Below, piece after piece: positions 1 to 5,344 of a stretch of 5,645 nucleotides of DNA (positions are counted from its first letter, which is position 1; every line of letters starts with the position of its first letter). Source of the DNA: an uncultured Carnobacterium sp. (lineage in GTDB: Bacteria > Bacillota > Bacilli > Lactobacillales > Aerococcaceae). Position numbers and translations under genes: made by a program. Where the stretch lies: NCBI GenBank assembly GCA_905371865.1, contig CAJPNA010000099.1, forward strand, positions 1-5,645, read 5' to 3'. A model generated the notes under the pieces. The model did no database searches, was not told where the DNA came from, and saw only the letters and a list, made by a program, of their open reading frames with translations.

Positions 1-57
1 ACGGTTCAAGACGAGCTGTTAACACAATTGTTCAGCCAGTTCTGTTTAGGGAAATAA
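1..57 (+). CDS. mnmE: tRNA modification GTPase MnmE, C-terminal end (partial)
   Basis: Reading from base 1, the first 18 codons end at TAA (55-57) and finish FSQFCLGK. This matches the invariant C-terminal tail of MnmE/TrmE (FxxFCxGK), whose Cys lies in the C-x-G-K motif at the end of the helical domain. MnmE is a cytosolic, dimeric, K+-activated GTPase. With MnmG it installs the (carboxymethyl)aminomethyl group on C5 of wobble U34 in certain tRNAs, using a tetrahydrofolate derivative. The GTPase domain and almost all of the gene lie to the left of the window. The call rests on this short tail plus the presence of mnmG and rsmG downstream, the usual Firmicutes neighbourhood. No strong terminator follows the stop, so read-through into the downstream operon is possible. 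Confidence 0.85.
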   Translation, partial: TVQDELLTQLFSQFCLGK

Positions 58-76
58 GAGCTAGTTCAAAAGAGGT

Positions 77-107
77 AGAGAGTCGGCGGTTTGCTGTAAG
101 AAACTGA
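77..107 (+). ncRNA. T-box-like stem I segment (tentative)
   Basis: AGAGAG (77-82) is followed by TCGG (83-86), which can pair with CTGA (104-107, one G-U). TTT (90-92) pairs with AAA (101-103) around a loop containing GCTG. T-box leaders of Firmicutes commonly carry AGAGAG followed by a short stem with a GNUG-type loop in stem I, so the resemblance is real at motif level. However, the strands flanking this segment do not pair convincingly. No conserved antiterminator box (GGTGGNACCGCG type) occurs between here and 391. It may be a decayed leader or chance similarity. Confidence 0.15.
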
Positions 108-235
108 GACAGAGTAAGAATAATAAGAGATGAGAGCATGGAGAATTTTAATTGTAGGCTCTCGTGAAAGAGTAATAACGAAAATTCTTACGGATTCTAT
201 AGTAGCATTAATGGCGGTTGTAATCGATGCGAATT

Positions 236-267
236 AGATTCTCTTAAAATTGATTTTTAGAGAATCT
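236..267 (+). terminator. A/T-rich hairpin, possible weak terminator after mnmE
   Basis: AGATTCTCT (236-244) is the exact reverse complement of AGAGAATCT (259-267). A further AAA/TTT pairing is possible inside, after a T-T mismatch. Only three Ts follow (267-269) before the sequence becomes mixed, and the stem is weak. Efficient Rho-independent termination is therefore doubtful; it could instead attenuate or stabilise the transcript. The inverted repeat is seen directly, the role is inference. Confidence 0.3.
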
Positions 268-391
268 TTGAGGCTCGATAGGTAGGAAGACTGTAGGCTT
301 CCACCGGTACAGCCATTATCACTACTATGAAGATATCCGTAAAGAATTGAAGTTATAACTCTTTCAATGAAAGGCACAAGGAGGAAAGCTG

Positions 392-868
392 ATGACGAAG
401 CTAGCAACCATTTGTTATTTGGACAATGGAAAAGAATTTTTACTGTTATTACGCAATAAGAAACCAAACGATGTCCATGAGGGCAAATACATTGGCGTTG
501 GTGGCAAACTCGAAGCAACAGAGACTCCAGAAGAGTGTGCTGTGCGTGAAATTTTTGAAGAAACAGGACTGACGGCCGAGAAGATGGAGATGAAAGGAAT
601 TATCACCTTTCCAGAATTCACCCCAGGACACGATTGGTATACCTATGTCTTTCGGGTGACGGAGTTTTCAGGAGAGTTGATTGATTCGGCAGAAGGGACG
701 CTGGAATGGGTTCCTTATGATGAAATCCTGCAGAAGCCATCTTGGGAAGGGGACCGCATTTTTCTAGAGTGGATTTTAGGGCAGGAGCCGTTCTTTTCTG
801 CGAAGTTTAATTATGAAGCAGGCGAATATGTTAGTCACAAAGTAGAATTTTATGGAGAAAGAAAGTAA
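392..868 (+). CDS. MutT/MutX-like Nudix hydrolase (probable 8-oxo-dGTP diphosphatase)
   Basis: This 158-residue protein has a perfect Nudix box at residues 38-60 (G-x5-E-x7-RE-I-F-EE-T-G-L). R52, E53, E56 and E57 are the metal-binding and catalytic core. The preceding NDVHEGKYIGVGGK (26-39) is typical of the MutT/MutX group of Gram-positive bacteria. Such enzymes hydrolyse nucleoside triphosphates to the monophosphate and pyrophosphate in the cytosol. In the MutT/MutX branch the target is 8-oxo-dGTP, which prevents A:T to C:G transversions. The exact substrate cannot be read from sequence, and other (d)NTPs are possible. The length is normal for a single-domain Nudix protein. The start is set by AAGGAGG at 378-384, 7 bases before the ATG. 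The gene leads the operon and its stop is 10 bases before mnmG. Its position between mnmE and mnmG is unusual. Confidence 0.9.
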   Translation: MTKLATICYLDNGKEFLLLLRNKKPNDVHEGKYIGVGGKLEATETPEECAVREIFEETGLTAEKMEMKGIITFPEFTPGHDWYTYVFRVTEFSGELIDSAEGTLEWVPYDEILQKPSWEGDRIFLEWILGQEPFFSAKFNYEAGEYVSHKVEFYGERK

Positions 869-873
869 AGGAG
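866..873 (+). promoter_or_regulatory. Ribosome binding site that fixes the mnmG start
   Basis: TAAAGGAG overlaps the Nudix stop codon and lies 5 bases before the ATG at 879. The in-frame upstream ATG at 852 has no RBS, lies inside the Nudix gene, and would add nine residues (MEKESKGET) not typical of MnmG. Overlap of the RBS with the upstream stop suggests translational coupling. Confidence 0.8.
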
Positions 874-878
874 AGACT

Positions 879-2777
879 ATGGTAACAACTTACGAAGCTG
901 GAAATTATGATGTCGTTGTCGTCGGGGCTGGGCATGCCGGAAGTGAAGCGGCGCTAGCAAGTGCACGTATGGGCGCAAAAACATTATTACTTACAATGAA
1001 CTTAGAAATGGTGGCCTTTATGCCATGTAACCCATCTGTAGGGGGGCCTGCCAAAGGGGTTGTCGTGCGTGAAATCGACGCTCTTGGGGGCGAGATGGGT
1101 CGCAACATCGATAAGACGTATATTCAAATGCGTATGCTGAACACTGGGAAAGGTCCTGCTGTACGTGCCTTACGTGCGCAAGCGGATAAGCATTTATACG
1201 CGCAAGAAATGAAGAAGACAATCGAGAAGCAAGAAAACTTAGACTTACGCCAAGGAATTGCGGAAGAATTGATTGTTGAAGAAGGCGTATGTAAAGGGGT
1301 TATCACGAATACGGGTGCCATCTACCGTTCAAAAGCGGTAGTCTTAACGGCTGGAACTTCTTCTCGTGGTCAAATTATTATCGGTGAATTGAAATATTCA
1401 TCTGGTGCAAACAACTCACAACCATCGATTAAATTATCAGAGAACTTACTCGAATTAGGCTTCGAATTGGCGCGTTTCAAAACAGGAACTCCGCCACGTA
1501 TCAAAGGCTCATCAATTGATTATAGTAAAACAGAAATTCAACCGGGGGACGATACGCCAAATTTATTTAGTTTCACTTCAAAAGACGAAGACTACCGCTA
1601 CGACCAAATTCCTTGCTGGTTAACGTATACGAATGAAGGCACGCATGAAACGATTCGTGAGAACTTACACCGTGCACCGATGTTCACAGGGATTGTCGAA
1701 GGGGTCGGTGCGCGTTACTGTCCATCGATTGAAGATAAAATTGTTCGTTTTAGCGACAAGCCTCGTCACCAAATTTTCCTAGAGCCAGAAGGAGAAAATA
1801 CGGAAGAAGTCTACATTCAAGGGTTGTCGACTTCGCTTCCAGAAGACGTACAAATCAAGATGATTCGTAGCGTGGAAGGGTTGGAAAATGCGGAGATGAT
1901 GCGTACGGGTTACGCCATCGAGTACGATGTAGTCGTGCCGCACCAATTGAAAAATACCTTTGAAACAAAACTTGTCCAAAACTTATTCACTGCCGGACAA
2001 ATGAACGGGACGAGTGGATATGAAGAAGCAGCGGGGCAAGGGCTCTACGCTGGGATTAATGCCGTGCGTAAGATTCGCGGAGAAGAGCCATTTATTCTTG
2101 GCCGAAGCGATGCGTATATCGGCGTATTGGTGGATGACTTGGTCACAAAAGGAACGACTGAACCATACCGTCTATTGACCTCTCGTGCGGAATATCGTCT
2201 CTTACTTCGTCATGACAATGCGGATTTACGTTTAACAGAAAAAGGACGCGAACTTGGATTGATTGATGACGAACGTTATGCGGAGTTCCAAGCAAAACAA
2301 GAAGCGATTGAAGCCGAAATCAAACGCATGCAATCGATTCGCTTGAAGCCAACTGCGGAATTACAAGCGTTCTTGGCAGAAAAAGGATCTGCGGAATTGA
2401 AAGACGGCATCCTTCTCAGCGACTTGTTGAAACGTCCAGAATTAAGCTATGACGAATTAGTAGGCTTTTCCGGTGAAACGGTAGAAGTCTCTCGTGAAGT
2501 GAAAGAACAAGTAGAAATCTCGATTAAATACGAAGGCTATATTGCAAAAGCAATTGAAAAAGTGGAGAAATTAAAACGCATGGAAGCCAAGCGTATTCCT
2601 GCCAATATCGACTATGATGCGATTAATGGACTTGCGACCGAAGCGCGTCAACGTTTGAAATTAATTCAACCAGAAACAATTGCGCAAGCGAGCCGTATTA
2701 GTGGGGTGAACCCAGCCGACGTATCGATCTTGATGGTCTATATCGAACAAGGAAAGATTGCTAAAGTGCAAGAATAA
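879..2777 (+). CDS. mnmG: tRNA uridine-5-carboxymethylaminomethyl modification enzyme MnmG (GidA)
   Basis: This FAD-dependent partner of MnmE helps make cmnm5/cmnm5s2 at wobble U34 of tRNAs reading NNA/NNG codons, acting in the cytosol as an alpha2-beta2 complex. From the chosen ATG the protein is 632 residues, the usual family length.
- GAGHAG (16-21) is the dinucleotide-binding P-loop.
- CNPSVGGPAKG (50-60) is the family signature and contains conserved Cys50.
- RMLNTGKGPAV (85-95) is conserved.
- RYCPSIEDK carries Cys281, equivalent to the catalytic Cys277 of the E. coli enzyme.
- GTSGYEEAAGQGLYAG (377-392) is the second FAD-contacting motif.
- The helical C-terminal domain with IPANIDY (573-579) binds MnmE and tRNA.

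All key residues look intact. rsmG follows after 10 bases, so co-transcription is very likely. A longer start at 852 was rejected because the RBS supports 879. Confidence 0.97.
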   Translation: MVTTYEAGNYDVVVVGAGHAGSEAALASARMGAKTLLLTMNLEMVAFMPCNPSVGGPAKGVVVREIDALGGEMGRNIDKTYIQMRMLNTGKGPAVRALRAQADKHLYAQEMKKTIEKQENLDLRQGIAEELIVEEGVCKGVITNTGAIYRSKAVVLTAGTSSRGQIIIGELKYSSGANNSQPSIKLSENLLELGFELARFKTGTPPRIKGSSIDYSKTEIQPGDDTPNLFSFTSKDEDYRYDQIPCWLTYTNEGTHETIRENLHRAPMFTGIVEGVGARYCPSIEDKIVRFSDKPRHQIFLEPEGENTEEVYIQGLSTSLPEDVQIKMIRSVEGLENAEMMRTGYAIEYDVVVPHQLKNTFETKLVQNLFTAGQMNGTSGYEEAAGQGLYAGINAVRKIRGEEPFILGRSDAYIGVLVDDLVTKGTTEPYRLLTSRAEYRLLLRHDNADLRLTEKGRELGLIDDERYAEFQAKQEAIEAEIKRMQSIRLKPTAELQAFLAEKGSAELKDGILLSDLLKRPELSYDELVGFSGETVEVSREVKEQVEISIKYEGYIAKAIEKVEKLKRMEAKRIPANIDYDAINGLATEARQRLKLIQPETIAQASRISGVNPADVSILMVYIEQGKIAKVQE

Positions 2778-2782
2778 GGAGG
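2776..2782 (+). promoter_or_regulatory. Ribosome binding site that fixes the rsmG start
   Basis: AAGGAGG begins in the last two bases of the mnmG stop codon and lies 5 bases before the ATG at 2788. The in-frame ATG at 2758 is inside mnmG, lacks a comparable site, and would add ten residues unlike the RsmG N-terminus. The overlap again suggests translational coupling. Confidence 0.8.
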
Positions 2783-2787
2783 CGCGT

Positions 2788-3501
2788 ATGAAACCAGAAG
2801 AATTTTATCAAAGACTCCAAGAAGTGCATGGGATTACATTATCAGACGAGCAAAAGAAGCAGTTCGACCAATATTTCCATCTATTAGTGGAATGGAATGA
2901 GAAAATGAACTTGACGGCGATTACCGATGAAGAGGGCGTGTATTTGAAGCATTTCTATGATTCATTGGCGCTTGGATTCCATCATGAATTGACCGACCAA
3001 ACGCTTTGCGACGTGGGTGCGGGTGCTGGATTTCCAAGTATTCCGCTGAAAATCGTCTTCCCAGACTTGAAGGTGACGATTGTGGATTCGTTGAATAAAC
3101 GCATTACGTTCTTGAATACATTAGTGGAGACACTTGGGCTAAAAGACGTGCAATGTTTCCATGACCGTGCTGAAACCTTTGGACAAAATAAAAATTTTCG
3201 TGCATCGTTTGATGTGGTAACTGCTCGTGCCGTTGCCAAACTCAGTGTGTTGAGCGAGTTTTGCATGCCGCTCGTGAAAAAGCAGGGGTATTTCCTCGCA
3301 TTAAAAGCGGCGCATACGGAAGTTGAGTTGGAAGAAGCGAAAAAAGCGATCGCGATTCTTGGTGGGAAAGTAGAAGGGGATGTCTCTTTCGACTTACCAT
3401 ATGAAGGCGGAAACCGTCACGTGGTCACGATTTTAAAGACGAAGGAAACTCCGAATAAATACCCAAGAAAACCAGGTCTTCCATTGAAGAAGCCATTATA
3501 G
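2788..3501 (+). CDS. rsmG: 16S rRNA (guanine527-N7)-methyltransferase RsmG (GidB)
   Basis: This SAM-dependent enzyme methylates N7 of G527 in the 530 loop of 16S rRNA, acting on the small subunit. In several bacteria its loss gives low-level streptomycin resistance (family knowledge). The product is 237 residues, the normal length. Visible motifs are:
- an N-terminal helical region with HFYDSLAL (55-62);
- the SAM-binding motif I, DVGAGAGFPSIPLKI (75-89);
- an acidic motif II residue, D100 in VDSLNKR;
- TARAVAKL (145-152) including Arg147, typical of RsmG;
- ALKA (171-174);
- the C-terminal NRHVVTILK strand with R210-H211.

It is the third gene of the operon. The chromosome-partitioning genes that often follow rsmG in Firmicutes (noc, parA/soj, parB/spo0J) are absent; a lipoprotein gene follows after 17 bases. 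Confidence 0.97.
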   Translation: MKPEEFYQRLQEVHGITLSDEQKKQFDQYFHLLVEWNEKMNLTAITDEEGVYLKHFYDSLALGFHHELTDQTLCDVGAGAGFPSIPLKIVFPDLKVTIVDSLNKRITFLNTLVETLGLKDVQCFHDRAETFGQNKNFRASFDVVTARAVAKLSVLSEFCMPLVKKQGYFLALKAAHTEVELEEAKKAIAILGGKVEGDVSFDLPYEGGNRHVVTILKTKETPNKYPRKPGLPLKKPL

Positions 3502-3518
3502 CCAAAGGAGGAAGAACG

Positions 3519-4205
3519 ATGAAAAGAGTTCACTTAGGAATGATGACACTACTCGCGCTAGTATTAGGTGCTTGTGGAAATGGACAGACGAAAGACTCAG
3601 GAGCTGAGACGTCGCAAGTGACGCAAGCTGCTACAACTGTAGCTCCAACGACTGAGACTACGACAACCGTTGCGCCTAAACCAGATAATAAGGAATTGTA
3701 CGCGAAAGTCTTCGAAGATATCCGCACCGTGAAAGAAATGGGTGCTGATGTGGCCGGGAAACTCAATGTACCACTTGAATATTGGGCGGCCAACAGCTTG
3801 AATAATCAAAAAGATTCGCTGCAATATTTATTCTACGACATCAACGACGATGGAGTAGATGAACTGTTTATCGGACATACTTCGAATGGCCAACTGTTCA
3901 CGGTCGTGGCGTATTACTTAGATGGAAAAACTCCAAAAATCTTGCATCAAAGTTACGTTGCCGAAGTAGGTGGAGCTAGAAGTGCCTTTAGTTTTTTCAA
4001 AGGCGGGTTGCTCTACACGGTTGAATTCTTGTCTGGAACAGGAAATGGAGATGCTAAAGTATTAAAACTGGAGCCAAAAGGAGCAGGTTTGACACTTGTA
4101 AATTCATTAAAATTTGAAAAAATGCAATTCAAACTTGAAGACCTAGGATTGAAAAAAGAAGATACCATCGATTTAACAAAGATGGATTGGAAAGAATTTA
4201 AATAA
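3519..4205 (+). CDS. Predicted lipoprotein with EF-hand-like loop, function unknown
   Basis: I do not recognise a named family for this 228-residue protein. The N-terminus is a lipoprotein signal: K2-R3, a hydrophobic stretch, and lipobox L16-G17-A18-C19. This predicts cleavage before Cys19 and anchoring to the outer face of the membrane. Residues 31-55 form a Thr/Ala/Pro-rich linker with TTVAP twice (39-43, 49-53), a typical flexible spacer. The globular part (about 58-228) contains D107-I-N-D-D-G-V-D-E-L116, a DxNxDGxxE pattern like EF-hand or dockerin-type Ca loops. Such loops also occur in many uncharacterised Firmicutes lipoproteins as D-I/N-x-D-G-x-x-E-L. The loop is followed by beta-rich sequence. 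The start is supported by AAAGGAGG (3504-3511) 7 bases upstream. It ends the operon just before a strong terminator. Co-transcription with mnmG and rsmG is inferred from spacing. A functional link is not shown. Confidence 0.85.
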   Translation: MKRVHLGMMTLLALVLGACGNGQTKDSGAETSQVTQAATTVAPTTETTTTVAPKPDNKELYAKVFEDIRTVKEMGADVAGKLNVPLEYWAANSLNNQKDSLQYLFYDINDDGVDELFIGHTSNGQLFTVVAYYLDGKTPKILHQSYVAEVGGARSAFSFFKGGLLYTVEFLSGTGNGDAKVLKLEPKGAGLTLVNSLKFEKMQFKLEDLGLKKEDTIDLTKMDWKEFK

Positions 4206-4212
4206 ACAAAAG

Positions 4213-4252
4213 AAAGCTGTCTTCTCATGAAAAGTGAGAAGGCAGCTTTTTT
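4213..4252. terminator. Bidirectional Rho-independent terminator between convergent genes
   Basis: AAAGCTG-T-CTTCTCA (4213-4227) pairs with TGAGAAG-G-CAGCTTT (4235-4249), giving 15 base pairs with a single U-G wobble around a 7-base loop. A six-T run (4247-4252) follows on the plus strand, ending the lipoprotein operon 8 bases after its stop. On the minus strand the hairpin is followed by a TTTCTTTTGTTT-like tract. It lies immediately after the stop of the convergent gene at 4257, so it should serve both transcripts. Confidence 0.93.
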
Positions 4253-4256
4253 GCTG

Positions 4257-5258
4257 TTACGCATTAAATTTATTTAAGATGCTTTCGATATTTTTGATTA
4301 GTACCGAAACAGAGCCATCCGGATTATTAATGAATTCAACCATTTCCTTGTTTTCGTAGATTTCACTTGGAATGGTAATTTCGATACCGTTGTCGAGTTT
4401 GAATTTTTGCTTGCTGTATTTGCGTTCGTATTTTGGTACGTTCGTTACGGCAATTTTTTCTGGAACGCGTTCTTCGGTGATGGCCAACTGTGCAGCTTCA
4501 CGGGCGAGCGGTTTTTCTTCGAACACCTTATCGAAGATCGCTGCGGCATCGATTTCGTCCTGTTCTTCCAGCTGGTGGAAGATGGCTTGTTGCGTCGTTG
4601 CTAGCGCTTTGTACGGTTCCTCGTCGTGTTTTTTTGCGATATGAGTGACCGTTTTTTTGATTTCCTTGATTTGTTCTTTCGTTGTGACGGGTACCGTGAT
4701 TTCTAAGAATTTTTCAGAGAAATAAGCTGTCTTTTGGCCTTCGATTACCACTTTTTTCTCGATTAAGGTATAGTTTCCGTTTGATAAATCTACGATGAAC
4801 GCTTCCGAAGGTTTTTGCGTCGCGTTTGGTAAAATGGCGTGATTTTGCAAGATTGTATTGCTAACGGCTTCGCCTTCGTAGTCGACAAAGTGTGTGACTT
4901 TTGAACTATAATCGAGGCGAATCATTCCAAAAAGTGTGCCGCCTGTATCGCTTGTTCCCGTAAAGAATAGGTAATCTGCTGGTCCGATTTCTTCTGCTGG
5001 AGCAATAAGAGCAAAGAGCTTATCGGATAACTGTTGCGTCTTTTCTAAGAAAGAAATCCCTTCGTCTGCTAGATACCCAAGAAGCGGTTCACTAGAAGCT
5101 AATTGACCGATATGCGGATCGCCTTTTTTGATTTTATCCACGAGTTTTGTAATGTATTCAATGAGAAATGGATCACCCAGTTGCAGTGGGGCCTGTGATA
5201 AGAGTAAGTTTCCTGAACTTTTATCTAAAATATGTAAAACGGCTTCGTTAATGAGCAT
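4257..5258 (-). CDS. Nucleoid-associated protein, NdpA/YejK family
   Basis: This is a 333-residue soluble protein with no signal peptide or membrane segment. The N-terminus (INEAVLHILDKSSGNLLLSQ) and the overall plan fit the 37-kDa nucleoid-associated protein family (PF04245, NdpA/YejK) in its Firmicutes form. That plan is an alpha/beta N-terminal half, a central charged helical region (about 190-270), and a C-terminal segment KLDNGIEITIP (287-297) with NNPDGSVSVLIKNI (317-330). In E. coli YejK associates with the nucleoid and interacts with topoisomerases; the role in Gram-positives is poorly defined. On the minus strand AAAGGAG (5272-5266) lies 7 bases before the ATG, which supports this start. 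The gene stands alone, convergent with the rsmG operon and divergent from ogt. A promoter candidate sits about 40-65 bases upstream of the start. The family call is recognition by eye, not a profile search. Confidence 0.8.
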   Translation of the reverse strand: MLINEAVLHILDKSSGNLLLSQAPLQLGDPFLIEYITKLVDKIKKGDPHIGQLASSEPLLGYLADEGISFLEKTQQLSDKLFALIAPAEEIGPADYLFFTGTSDTGGTLFGMIRLDYSSKVTHFVDYEGEAVSNTILQNHAILPNATQKPSEAFIVDLSNGNYTLIEKKVVIEGQKTAYFSEKFLEITVPVTTKEQIKEIKKTVTHIAKKHDEEPYKALATTQQAIFHQLEEQDEIDAAAIFDKVFEEKPLAREAAQLAITEERVPEKIAVTNVPKYERKYSKQKFKLDNGIEITIPSEIYENKEMVEFINNPDGSVSVLIKNIESILNKFNA

Positions 5259-5294
5259 GAAAGTGCTCCTTTCCTATTTCATTCGATAGAAAAT

Positions 5295-5323
5295 ATTATA
5301 TAATAGAAAAATAGATTTGTAAT
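5295..5323 (-). promoter_or_regulatory. Promoter for the nucleoid-associated protein gene
   Basis: Read on the minus strand, ATTACA (5323-5318, 4/6 match to TTGACA) is followed after 17 bases by a perfect TATAAT (5300-5295). Transcription would start near 5288, leaving a leader of about 30 bases that contains the AAAGGAG site. The -10 lies inside the palindrome ATTATATAAT (5295-5304), shared with the opposite strand. Confidence 0.55.
5299..5304 (+). promoter_or_regulatory. Candidate -10 element for ogt
   Basis: A perfect TATAAT on the plus strand, about 40 bases before the ogt ATG, would give a leader of about 35 bases. No good -35 is seen at 16-18 bases upstream (the sequence is TTTCAT-like). 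The promoter would be weak, need an activator, or be an incidental by-product of the palindromic -10 used on the minus strand. Confidence 0.35.
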
Positions 5324-5344
5324 GAGAAATGAGGAGAATTTGCC

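Larger units (their letters stand above)
58..391. other. 334-base stretch with no convincing gene
   Basis: This lies between the mnmE stop and the Nudix start. What I can see:
- purine-rich sequence with an AGAGAGTCGG motif at 77-86 followed by a small hairpin (83-107);
- a second possible hairpin, 130-137 with 158-165, and a competing one, 159-162 with 169-172;
- an A/T-rich stem at 236-267;
- an inverted repeat CTGTA/TACAG (291-295 and 308-312).

Two short open stretches read somewhat like protein. One is an ATG-initiated 35-codon frame at 130-237 without a good RBS. The other is a start-less frame at 272-358 ending YYEDIRKELKL. The promoter of the downstream operon may lie here: TACTAT (323-328) is a passable -10, but its -35 partner (TTCCAC, 299-304, spacer 18) is poor. 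I do not assign a function. Confidence 0.6.

Noticed and set aside
58..391. Full T-box riboswitch
   Set aside because: Only a stem-I-like motif is present; the conserved antiterminator sequence and a terminator before the next gene are missing, so it is kept only as a tentative partial resemblance.
234..518. Minus-strand open frame of 94 codons overlapping the Nudix gene start and the leader
   Set aside because: It lies antisense to the clearly coding Nudix N-terminus, has no recognisable motif, and is Cys/Ser-rich in the manner of shadow frames.
852..878. Upstream in-frame ATG for mnmG
   Set aside because: It lacks an RBS and adds residues outside the usual MnmG N-terminus; TAAAGGAG at 866-873 clearly serves the ATG at 879.
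2758..2787. Upstream in-frame ATG for rsmG
   Set aside because: It lies inside mnmG without an RBS; AAGGAGG at 2776-2782 serves the ATG at 2788.
4372..4644. Plus-strand open frames of 65-90 codons at 4372-4644
   Set aside because: They are antisense shadows of the nucleoid-associated protein gene, with no RBS or motif.
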